Program-made: the position numbers and the translations under genes
Assembly (NCBI GenBank): GCA_002452295.1
Contig: DKEX01000087.1
Span: forward strand, 4,500-18,517
Reading direction: 5' to 3'
Length of the DNA: 14,018 nt
DNA from: Firmicutes bacterium UBA6811
GTDB lineage: Bacteria; Bacillota; SHA-98; UBA4971
In this document: one piece after another, positions 7,921-14,018 of the stretch
Layout of the letters: every line of letters begins with the position of its first letter
Numbering within the stretch: the first letter of the stretch is position 1
The notes under the pieces: model-generated
The model's database searches: none
What the model was told of the DNA's origin: nothing
Seen by the model: only the letters and a program-made list of their open reading frames with translations

Positions 7921-9099
7921 TTGAGAACCCAAATCGTGAGGATGAAGTGGGTCCGAGGAGTGTTCCTGGGTCTTACCAGCAGCCGGCTGAGATGGGATCT
8001 GAAAGCAGCCCTGATCGTGACAGCAATCCTCGTGGGATGTGCCATCCCCTGTTCAAGCCAGGCGAGCCCGGCCCCCGGGGAGATCCTGGAGGGGGCTCTT
8101 ACGGGCACATGGTACTTGCCCCTCGCCACCCCAGGGCTCGTCGACGGGCCTGCCGCAGGCTGGCCGGGCTCCGTCGCAGGACCCCGTGACAGTGGGCTAT
8201 TCCTCTCCTTTGAAGCATGGGCCCCAGAGGGCACCAGGGGAGTCTCCTGGTCGCGCGGCCTCGAGCTTATCCGGGGGGGAGGCAGCGGAGCCGGGAGTGA
8301 GCACGATTTCCTGGCTGGTATCATCAGGGCCTACGGAGTTGATGGCCTTGCCATCCCCGGCCTGAGTGAGGTCAGGTTCGGGCTTACACGGGCTGAGACG
8401 GGCTTTGCTCGCGGGTGGTCCAGCGGTGGCACGCAGGCAGGCGAGATCCGCTTTTTTGGCTCCTGGGTCACCTCCCTCAGAGCGCCTGTGGGGCCGGCGG
8501 TGGCGAGCGCCAGGCTCCATATCATCCGCGGTACCCTGGAAAGCCGTTATGGCGGGCCTGACGAGAGCACGACGCTGAACGCCTCCGGCCGCGGGTACGC
8601 ACTGGACGTGGGAGTGATTGCTCCAGTTGATCTGGTTGATTCGGGTGCCATTCAAGGGATCACTGCGGGAGTCTTCCTCGCAAACGTGCTGAGCGGTGTT
8701 ACGTGGGATGGCTCCGTGAAGTCCGCCTCCGCCACCCGCCCGTACAGCCGGTATGAGCGGGCCCCCACGGGTACGGCGTTGTCTCTCGAGCTGAGACCGG
8801 CTCTGGAGGCGGTTCGCTCCATCAGGGTTGCCCTTGAATCATCCGGCGAGGGCACCCAATGGAACGATGCCGGCGCCCCTGATGCATCTCCGTGGCGCCT
8901 GCGTTTGGGTGCTCAAGCAGGACTGGCCCCAGGTGTCGCCGGGACGGTATCGGTGGCCCTCTACCCCGACCGCGGCCCCAGCGCGGCAGCGGGAGCCAGC
9001 TTCACTCTCGGACGCATGACGACGGAGATCGCCCTCGCGTTCGACGATCGCTTGAGCGTTGCCAGCAGGGTCATGGTCACCGAGTGCATCAGGTTCTAA
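7921..9099 (+). CDS. Predicted outer-membrane beta-barrel or surface lipoprotein, family not recognised
   Basis: I do not recognise the family. From TTG 7921 it is 392 aa. A basic n-region is followed by a hydrophobic segment at about 29-42. This contains LVGC (37-40), which fits a lipobox, and is followed by SSQA-SPA (45-50), which fits signal peptidase I, so lipoprotein and cleaved secreted forms are both possible. The mature part is rich in Gly, Ser and Ala, with alternating hydrophobic strands and short turns, and ends in ...CIRF; a C-terminal Phe is typical of outer-membrane barrels. Its position between a Wzi-like gene and a second Wzz gene suggests a role in polysaccharide export or surface attachment. 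That role is inferred from context only. ATG 7870 would add 17 residues and ATG 7942 would remove 7. Confidence 0.7.
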   Translation: MRTQIVRMKWVRGVFLGLTSSRLRWDLKAALIVTAILVGCAIPCSSQASPAPGEILEGALTGTWYLPLATPGLVDGPAAGWPGSVAGPRDSGLFLSFEAWAPEGTRGVSWSRGLELIRGGGSGAGSEHDFLAGIIRAYGVDGLAIPGLSEVRFGLTRAETGFARGWSSGGTQAGEIRFFGSWVTSLRAPVGPAVASARLHIIRGTLESRYGGPDESTTLNASGRGYALDVGVIAPVDLVDSGAIQGITAGVFLANVLSGVTWDGSVKSASATRPYSRYERAPTGTALSLELRPALEAVRSIRVALESSGEGTQWNDAGAPDASPWRLRLGAQAGLAPGVAGTVSVALYPDRGPSAAAGASFTLGRMTTEIALAFDDRLSVASRVMVTECIRF

Positions 9100-9367
9100 C
9101 TCAGGCGACTTAAGCGAAGTTCACACATCAGCCTGACGCGCGTGACTGCTCCCCGCAACCATGCCGTGTGTACTGGCGTTGAATGGGTTTCCGAGGTTTT
9201 CCAACCCTCGGAGGAGGAATTTGCGTACTGGAGCGCGAATGTCCGGTTGAACGGACACCACCATCGTCATCAGTCGACATAATCCGCCAGGAAGGGGGAG
9301 CTATGTCGCGCTCGGTGTGAGACCCGGCTCTACAGTTGGAGACCGGGCTCCGGGGCGCAGCACGAAC
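9100..9367 (+). other. Intergenic leader of the second Wzz gene
   Basis: This 268-bp spacer contains two small hairpins, CCGAGG/CCTCGG around 9190-9212 and GTCCG/CGGAC around 9241-9256. It also holds a strong AAGGGGGAG box (9292-9300) 2 nt before ATG 9303. That ATG opens a five-codon reading frame (MSRSV) whose TGA (9318-9320) overlaps a GTG at 9317 that is in frame with Wzz. No clear sigma-70 promoter was found. Confidence 0.45.
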
Positions 9368-10642
9368 ATGGAGCACGAAGTCGGGTACGCGGACGAAATA
9401 GACCTCAGGCAGTATATGGAGGTCCTGTGGCGGGGCAAGTGGGTCATAATCAGCGTGACGCTGTGCGCGATGCTCTCAGCCGCGCTCATCAGCTTTTTCG
9501 CGCTCGACCCGGTGTACGAGTCGAACACGGTGCTTACGGTAAGCCTTCCTGAGGAAGTGCAGGGGGGTCTCGGAGACCCTGTGGTCGCGGGCATTATCGG
9601 AGGCACTCCGCAGGCACACATGAGGCTTCTCCAGGACCCTCTCATACTCGAGCGCGTTGCAGGGTCACTGGACGTGCCCACCACCGCACGAGCCCTGGCC
9701 GGAAAGGTCAGCGCGAAGGTGGTAGGCGATCCAGCCAAGGGCGACAGGCTCATAGAGATGACTGTGAAGAACTCCGATCCAGAAAAGGCGCAATCCGTGG
9801 CAAGAGCGATTGCTGACACATACACGGCCTACCTCTCCGGACTCGTGTCGGAGCGTCTTTCCTCCCGCAGGCAGATGCTTGCGGCGGAGCTTGCCCGACA
9901 GGAGGCAAGCACGGCAGAGACAGCCGAGAAGCTCCAGAAGGTTGTCGGAAGATCAGACGGGGGGGCGGCCATGCTCACTCAGAAGATCAACGCCAGGACC
10001 GCAGCCCTGGCCAACTATCGCTGGGAGTATGCCCAGCTCGCCAGCGAGGTGCGTGCGGCGTCGGAATCGTTGAAGGTTCTCGAAGAGCAGCTTGCCGATG
10101 TTCCGAGGACGGTCCCTCTGGAATGGCCCTCCGGGGCCCAGGCGCACGAGACGCAATCCTCCGGGGCCACAGAGATGCTCACCGCGGCTCAGATCAACCC
10201 CGCATACACGTCACTCCTGGAGGAGGTCATGCGGAAACGGGCTGCCCTCGCCGATATCAAAGCGCGACTCGACACTGCCCGCGAAGCAATCCCGTCACTC
10301 GAAGCTGAGATCTCCGAACTGAATGCAAGGCTCGTAGAGCAGGCAGCGATTGAAGAGAAGCTGGAGGGTCAGCTCGATTCCGCGAAGTCCCGCATGATCG
10401 ACCTCATAGGCGAACTGCAAGGCCTCCAGGGGCGAGAGGCTCAGGCCATGGTCCTCTCTGCCGTTGCCGTGGTCACGCCTGCATCCTTGCCTGTCGAACC
10501 GTCAGGCCCGAGGAAGCTGCTCAACATCGCCATCGCGGGCGTGCTCGGCGTGATGGTGAGCGTCTTCGTGGTGTTTATCATGCACTACTGGCAGAGCACC
10601 CAGCCGGGCGTGGCGCCGCAGCAGCCGATGGCGGGGCGTTGA
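9368..10642 (+). CDS. Second Wzz-type polysaccharide co-polymerase, without kinase-linker tail
   Basis: Chain-length determinant family inner-membrane protein of 424 aa from ATG 9368. The N-terminal Wzz motif DEIDLRQYMEVLWRGKW is at 9-25, TM1 at about 25-44, periplasmic coiled coils at about 160-245 and 280-355, the PSGPRKLLN motif at 378-386, and TM2 at about 384-405. It ends only about 19 residues after TM2 with a Pro/Gln-rich tail. Unlike the first Wzz it therefore lacks the EEVE-x-LLELPVLG linker used for kinase contact. The start is uncertain: GTG 9317 in the same frame would add 17 residues and is closer to the strong AAGGGGGAG box, but the gap (about 16 nt) is too long for that box. 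ATG 9368 gives the usual N-terminus of the family but has only a weak GGGG box upstream. Confidence 0.9.
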   Translation: MEHEVGYADEIDLRQYMEVLWRGKWVIISVTLCAMLSAALISFFALDPVYESNTVLTVSLPEEVQGGLGDPVVAGIIGGTPQAHMRLLQDPLILERVAGSLDVPTTARALAGKVSAKVVGDPAKGDRLIEMTVKNSDPEKAQSVARAIADTYTAYLSGLVSERLSSRRQMLAAELARQEASTAETAEKLQKVVGRSDGGAAMLTQKINARTAALANYRWEYAQLASEVRAASESLKVLEEQLADVPRTVPLEWPSGAQAHETQSSGATEMLTAAQINPAYTSLLEEVMRKRAALADIKARLDTAREAIPSLEAEISELNARLVEQAAIEEKLEGQLDSAKSRMIDLIGELQGLQGREAQAMVLSAVAVVTPASLPVEPSGPRKLLNIAIAGVLGVMVSVFVVFIMHYWQSTQPGVAPQQPMAGR

Positions 10643-10689
10643 GGTAGCCGATTGGCCGTAACCCGTGCCACCTGTCGGCACACGAGTTC

Positions 10690-11258
10690 TGCCCAAGATC
10701 GCCAGTGCTCGTTTCCGGGGATACCAACGAAGTCGGCCATTTTGCACGCGAAGCACCCAAGAGGTTACCATCCTTGCCCATGGCCGGGTGGCCCGATAGG
10801 CACCGAGGCAGAGAAACTTGGCATCATGGGCGGGCAATTGCCAAGAGAGCGACCATCCTCGCGCACAAAGCGGCAAACATCTTGTCAAGACGTCTGCCAC
10901 CTTTCGCGCCGCCGACCTGGGTCGACCCGCCAAGTGGCGATTTTCTGGGCAGTCCCAGGCGCGAACTGCCTAGATCCTGGGCACCTTGGCCGTCCTCGCT
11001 GCCGCGATGCCAAGTTTCTGGTCATCTTCCGGGCGAGATTGCCTAGATTCTGGGCACTCTGCCCGGTTTTGACGCCGAAGGAGAGGTGGGGTGGCAGGGT
11101 TTTGGCCACGTCATGCCCAAGGGTGCCCAGATTCTTGGCACCTGCGCGCCCAGCCTGGCCAGTTTGTTGGCATCCCACCGCACCGGCAGATGAGCCGACA
11201 GGTGAGGTGCCCAGTTTCCTGTCAGGTTGAGCGGGACGATGCCAAGATTCTGGCCATC
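10690..11258 (+). repeat. Array of degenerate palindromic motifs in 32-bp register
   Basis: Consensus TGCCnAGnnnCTnGGCA, usually followed by CC or TC. It is an inverted repeat: 7-bp arms around 3 nt. Strong copies (at least 10 of 12 fixed positions) start at 10807, 10935, 10967, 11008, 11040, 11124, 11156, 11208 and 11240. Weaker copies start at 10722, 10839, 10871 and 11092, and very weak ones near 10690 and 10754. Steps: 10807-10839-10871 are 32 each, 10871-10935 is 64, and 10935-10967, 11008-11040, 11092-11124-11156 and 11208-11240 are 32. The breaks are 41, 52 and 52 bp. The 13-nt spacers differ in sequence but often have a GCGCG/GCGGG-like core. Function unknown. Confidence 0.8.
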
Positions 11259-11281
11259 GCTGCCGCCCTCACCGGAAAACC

Positions 11282-11300
11282 CGTGGAGTGTCACTCCACG
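11282..11300 (-). terminator. Possible intrinsic terminator of the DUF456 gene
   Basis: CGTGGAGTG-T-CACTCCACG is a perfect palindrome 24 bp beyond the DUF456 stop codon. On the - strand it is followed by GGTTTTCC, a short T-run. The stem is strong and the T-tract weak. Confidence 0.45.
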
Positions 11301-11323
11301 TGCGCTCCGGCAAAAGGGAAGCG

Positions 11324-11806
11324 CTACGCGGCGATAACCCAGAAGAACCCAACGATCATTCCGATCTCCACCGCGAACTTGAGCAAAGTGCCCCCTAGAA
11401 TGCCTATGAGCGTGCCGAAAGCCGCACGAAAGGCGTCACCGCCTCGCGTGCCCTTCAGAAGCTCGCCGCCGAGCGCCCCCGCGAACGGGCCGATGACGAT
11501 CCCTATGGGGCCAAGCACGAACGGGCCGACGATAAGCCCGGCGATGCTGCCGTAGATGGCCGCCGAGGATCCGCCGTACCGTTTCGTCCCGTATGCGGTG
11601 GCGACGTAGTCGATAAGCAGCGTCACAACGACGGCAACGGCCTGCCACACGTAGAACCCAAACGTGAGCGTGGCGAACCGTGTGAAGAGGCCGTACACAA
11701 GCATCCCAAGCCAGATGAGAGGCGCACCGGGAAGAGCCGGCAGCACCGTCCCGGCGAGGCCCAGGATAAACAGCAGGATAGCGAGAATCATTCCGATCAC
11801 GGCCAC
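11324..11806 (-). CDS. DUF456-family small membrane protein
   Basis: Integral membrane protein of 160 aa, the usual length of the DUF456 family; its biochemical function is not known. It is almost entirely hydrophobic. Early family motifs are LGLAGTVLPALPGAPLIWLG near the N-terminus, then D-Y-V-A-x-x-x-GTKRYGGSSAAIYG, GLIVGPFVLGP-x-G-x-x-x-GPFAGALGGELLKG, and a Gly-rich last helix. The GTG at 11806 is chosen because GGAGGG lies 6 nt upstream and the product then matches family length. A GTG at 11887 in the same frame would add 27 mostly polar residues but has no ribosome binding site. The gene is transcribed away from the hydrolase and toward the repeat array. Confidence 0.85.
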   Translation of the reverse strand: MAVIGMILAILLFILGLAGTVLPALPGAPLIWLGMLVYGLFTRFATLTFGFYVWQAVAVVVTLLIDYVATAYGTKRYGGSSAAIYGSIAGLIVGPFVLGPIGIVIGPFAGALGGELLKGTRGGDAFRAAFGTLIGILGGTLLKFAVEIGMIVGFFWVIAA

Positions 11807-11812
11807 AAGAAA

Positions 11813-11818
11813 CCCTCC
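11813..11818 (-). promoter_or_regulatory. Ribosome binding site deciding the DUF456 start
   Basis: GGAGGG on the - strand, followed by 6 nt (TTTCTT) and the GTG at 11806. This is near-ideal spacing, so 11806 is preferred over the longer frame from 11887. Confidence 0.6.
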
Positions 11819-11920
11819 GATCTGTATTATCCCCCGCTGCCGGGCCAATAGTTGCCGCAACGTCGAGAATCTACCGCGCTCGTCCACGCCATGATTTCGT
11901 CACAGGGCACGAGAGCGGTC

Positions 11921-11986
11921 AGGAGCAGGAGCAGGAGCAGGAGCACGAGTGTGAGTGTGAGTGTGAACATAAGTGTGAGCATAAGT
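11921..11986 (+). repeat. Eleven tandem hexamers (minisatellite)
   Basis: A continuous 6-bp period: four AGGAGC units, then ACGAGT, GTGAGT twice, GTGAAC, ATAAGT, GTGAGC and ATAAGT. The units drift from left to right but keep the nnGAGy shape. The tract lies upstream of the DUF456 gene, between it and the hydrolase. One - strand frame reads it as alternating Leu/Thr then poly-Leu, without a convincing gene. Confidence 0.8.
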
Positions 11987-12149
11987 ACACAAGGCTGTTG
12001 ACCATGCCCGGCTTGCGTCAGAATTGCGAGGCAAAACCCAGGCAAGGCGCCGCCGCCGAATCTCGGATTGCCAGACAACAGGGGACATCAACGGCCCCGT
12101 GACGATCAACCCGGCAATGAACGCAAGCCCTGGGCGCACCCTAAGGCCA

Positions 12150-12174
12150 ACCGGCACGGGTTCCAAATGCCGGT
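12150..12174 (-). terminator. Hairpin just after the hydrolase stop, possible terminator
   Basis: ACCGGCA (12150-12156) pairs with TGCCGGT (12168-12174) around an 11-nt loop. It starts 2 bp after the TAG of the hydrolase in its direction of reading. Only a poor T-run follows (TTGGCCTT), so termination is tentative. Confidence 0.35.
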
Positions 12175-12176
12175 GG

Positions 12177-13037
12177 CTATAGGCCGCCGTGCCGCGCAAG
12201 CCAGTCGGCGACATCGGCCAGCACCTCGTCGTGGTTGATGTCGTTGAATAGCTCGTGGAAGCTGTCAGGATAGACCCGCATCTCCCGGTCACGACAGGTC
12301 ATGGCCGTGTAGAAGCGCTTTGTCGCGTACGGCGACACTATGGCGTCCTTGCCTCCCTGCAGGACGAGACAGGGCAGTTGCACTGAAGGCGCGGCGGCCA
12401 TGGTCTTCGCCATCTGGTTCGCAAGCTCCGTATAGAAGCGCAGCGTGATGCGGGGATATCTCAGCGGGTCGCTGACGTAGGCGGCGACCACCTCAGGATC
12501 GCGCGATATGGCGTCGGGCGGTATCCCCGAGTCCACCGTCATCCTGGGAAACACACTGCCGACCAGACGTCCCAGCGCCCCCTTGAGCGGCGGCACCTTC
12601 ATCGACAGCGCGAGACAAGGGCCGGACACAATGATGCCGTCCACCGGGCACGACCCCGAGTTCCCGTGCTTTATCGCGTATGACAGCGCCGTGAGGCCCC
12701 CGATGCTGTGGCCCAGGAGGAAGAGGCGCGCTTCGCCCGGCGTCCTGTGGCGCACGTGATCGCACAACAGCGCAAGGTCGTCCACGATGTGTTCATAACG
12801 GTCCACGTGGCCTCGCTGTCCTTCGGATCTTCCATGGCCCCGGTTGTCGAGGCCACATACAGCATAGCCCCGGGGAACGAAGTAATCCACCACGTTCTGA
12901 TACCGTCCCGAGTGCTCGGCGCCTCCGTGGGTGATCACCATCGCAGCCCGGGGCTTCTGCCCCTCAGGCAACCAGCATTGATAGAAGAGCCTAACGCCGC
13001 CGGTTCCCTCGATGAACCCCGTTTCGCTCGCCTCCAT
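12177..13037 (-). CDS. Alpha/beta hydrolase, monoacylglycerol lipase / lysophospholipase-like
   Basis: Serine hydrolase of 286 aa of the Hydrolase_4 (serine aminopeptidase S33 / monoacylglycerol lipase) type, probably cleaving an ester of a lipid or similar substrate; the substrate is not known. Visible motifs are the oxyanion segment THGGAEHSGRY (36-46), LDNRGHGRSEGQRGHVD (63-79), nucleophile elbow GHSIGG with Ser111, acid Asp231 in QGGKDAIVSP, and His261 in DSFHELFND. All three catalytic residues are present. No signal peptide is seen, so it is likely cytoplasmic. The ATG at 13037 is chosen because GGGGAGGA ends 5 nt upstream; the frame extends further without a better start. No functional link to the polysaccharide genes is evident. 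Confidence 0.9.
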   Translation of the reverse strand: MEASETGFIEGTGGVRLFYQCWLPEGQKPRAAMVITHGGAEHSGRYQNVVDYFVPRGYAVCGLDNRGHGRSEGQRGHVDRYEHIVDDLALLCDHVRHRTPGEARLFLLGHSIGGLTALSYAIKHGNSGSCPVDGIIVSGPCLALSMKVPPLKGALGRLVGSVFPRMTVDSGIPPDAISRDPEVVAAYVSDPLRYPRITLRFYTELANQMAKTMAAAPSVQLPCLVLQGGKDAIVSPYATKRFYTAMTCRDREMRVYPDSFHELFNDINHDEVLADVADWLARHGGL

Positions 13038-13311
13038 GGACGTCCTCCCCCGCCTTCCCTGCCACGCTATTGCCAGATCCCCATGGAATAGTTCGCCAAG
13101 GGTTCCCAGGTCCCTTCTCACTTCGGGGAATCGACACCATGATGTGCGTTCCTGGGCCGTGTGCTTCCCGAAGAGGAGCCCATCGTCCCTGCCTGGCTGC
13201 GGGTCCGCCCCGGTGGAGACATGCAGTCTCGCCGGCCATGCAGGAAGGCTGCCGCGCGCGAGCGGAGGCCCGAGGCAAGGTGCCGGCCCCGGCCCCTCTC
13301 TCGCCCGGCCG
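13038..13311 (-). other. Intergenic spacer between the unknown protein and the hydrolase
   Basis: These 274 bp contain the GGGGAGGA ribosome binding site of the hydrolase (13043-13050, - strand). I see no convincing promoter, terminator or gene. Confidence 0.4.
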
Positions 13312-13890
13312 TCAATCTGACGCCAGACGCTGAAGCGCGGCGTTCACTTCCTCCAGTTTGGTGCTGAGCTGCTTCATCTGCTCCTGCGCCACCCTCATGC
13401 AGTAGTCCAGTTCCTGCTTGCGACTTCCCTCGTCGTTCTCGAGCAGCCGCTTGCACTCAGAGTATATGTCGAGAGCGCGGTCCATCTCCGCGCGCAAAGC
13501 CCTGGCCTCTTCCTCGGCTGACTCGGCGGGACCGCTCACGTATGATACGTCGGGCAGGAGGACTTCCTGGTACCAGGGCGCCTCATCAGCGCGCTCGAAA
13601 CTGAGCGACACGCAAATCTGCCTGTCGCTCTTGCTTGCCGCCGCGACGAATGCGATGGGATTCGGGATGATCACCCCGCCCACAGTCGCGCGAAAAGGCT
13701 CGGCAGGCCACACGGTGAGCTTCCCCTGAGATAGCCGCAAGGCGATGTCGGCCCCCGCAGCGTTCTCGACGAAATGGACGCGGTCAACCTGTCCGGTGAG
13801 AAACCCCATGAGATATGCGAACGCGGGGTCGCCTCCGACCATCATCGTGAAGTTGTTGAGCACCTCGAGCTTCTTGGCCCGGCTTATCAT
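13312..13890 (-). CDS. Protein of unknown function with C-terminal coiled coil
   Basis: I do not recognise the family. From ATG 13890 it is 192 aa, with no signal peptide or membrane segment. The N-terminal two-thirds (1-115) looks like a compact mixed alpha/beta domain, starting with a helix (AKKLEVLNNFTMMV), then strand-like stretches such as RVHFVE, IALRLSQGKLTVWP, GGVIIPNPIAFVAA and ICVSLSFE. Residues 122-190 are Glu/Lys/Arg/Leu-rich with heptad-like spacing and probably form a coiled coil. A TTG at 13986 in the same frame would add 32 residues but has no ribosome binding site in the window. ATG 13890 has GGGAGG (13903-13908) 12 nt upstream, a somewhat long gap. Confidence 0.65.
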   Translation of the reverse strand: MISRAKKLEVLNNFTMMVGGDPAFAYLMGFLTGQVDRVHFVENAAGADIALRLSQGKLTVWPAEPFRATVGGVIIPNPIAFVAAASKSDRQICVSLSFERADEAPWYQEVLLPDVSYVSGPAESAEEEARALRAEMDRALDIYSECKRLLENDEGSRKQELDYCMRVAQEQMKQLSTKLEEVNAALQRLASD

Positions 13891-13944
13891 TCGCTGCCAC
13901 GACCTCCCGGATGCCTGAATGCCAGATGAGGTCCTTTCTCCTTT

Positions 13945-13950
13945 ATTGTA
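13945..13950 (-). promoter_or_regulatory. Candidate -10 box for the unknown coiled-coil gene
   Basis: TACAAT on the - strand lies about 55 bp before the ATG at 13890, within a locally A+T-richer stretch. The best -35 candidate, TTTCAA at 13967-13972 with a 16-bp spacer, matches only three of six consensus positions. The assignment is weak. If real, transcription would begin downstream of TTG 13986 and support the shorter protein. Confidence 0.3.
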
Positions 13951-14018
13951 GCGCAAAACGCCCTCTTTGAAATCCCCCCAGCCCAAAACGGCGGCTGAAG
14001 CGACAGACCCGTCGGAGG

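Larger units (their letters stand above)
10643..11323 (+). other. 681-bp region without a credible gene, filled by a repeat array
   Basis: Open frames here (for example 10652-11230 on +, 10502-10933 and 10885-11178 on -) have no recognisable domain. Their composition is odd (many Trp, Arg, Pro, Cys), and a 32-bp repeat unit cannot keep a protein frame. The region holds the degenerate palindromic array described separately and, at its right end, the hairpin that may terminate the DUF456 gene. Confidence 0.7.

Noticed and set aside
10652..11230. 192-codon + strand open frame across the repeat array
   Set aside because: The 32-bp repeat shifts frame at each unit, no family is recognisable and there is no ribosome binding site, so it is probably not translated.
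10690..11258. CRISPR array
   Set aside because: Motif copies are too degenerate and short (17-19 bp), spacers are only 13 nt, spacing is interrupted, and no cas gene is present.
12000..12176. Possible remnant of a membrane protein gene on the - strand (AFIAGLIVTGPLMSP-like stretch)
   Set aside because: Only a few dozen residues, no start or ribosome binding site, and it runs into the hydrolase stop region and the hexamer tract; too little to call a pseudogene.

Overview
The window is G+C-rich bacterial DNA dominated by a polysaccharide (capsule/exopolysaccharide) export locus. It combines a Gram-positive-type control module (separate CpsD/CapB-like tyrosine kinase and CpsB/CapC-like PHP phosphatase) with outer-membrane-type parts (a many-domain SLBB export protein, a Wzi-family barrel and a second predicted barrel). 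That mixture, with ATG/GTG/TTG starts and strong AGGAGG-type ribosome binding sites, suggests a diderm lineage of Bacillota, perhaps a high-G+C one such as Limnochordia. The taxonomy is inference only.

Left part, + strand (about 38-7559): a tightly packed run of five genes. These are a 993-codon SLBB export protein with nine SLBB repeats, a Wzz-type copolymerase/kinase activator, a BY-kinase ending in nine consecutive tyrosines, a PHP-fold tyrosine phosphatase that overlaps the kinase stop codon, and a Wzi-like outer-membrane capsule protein. The kinase and phosphatase would cycle phosphorylation of the tyrosine tail, the Wzz protein would couple this to chain length, the SLBB protein would form the periplasmic/outer-membrane conduit, and Wzi would help retain polymer at the surface.

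Middle, + strand (7560-10642): a 361-bp spacer carries three related palindromes spaced exactly 95 bp apart. It is followed by an unrecognised predicted outer-membrane barrel or lipoprotein and a second Wzz protein that lacks the kinase-linker tail.

10643-11323 has no credible gene. It holds an array of about a dozen degenerate copies of a 17-19-bp palindromic motif, mostly locked to a 32-bp period. This is the most unusual element in the window.

Right part, - strand (11324-13890): a DUF456 membrane protein, a run of eleven hexamer repeats, a monoacylglycerol-lipase-like alpha/beta hydrolase, and an unrecognised protein with a coiled-coil tail. No glycosyltransferase, flippase or polymerase gene is visible, so polymer synthesis must be encoded elsewhere.
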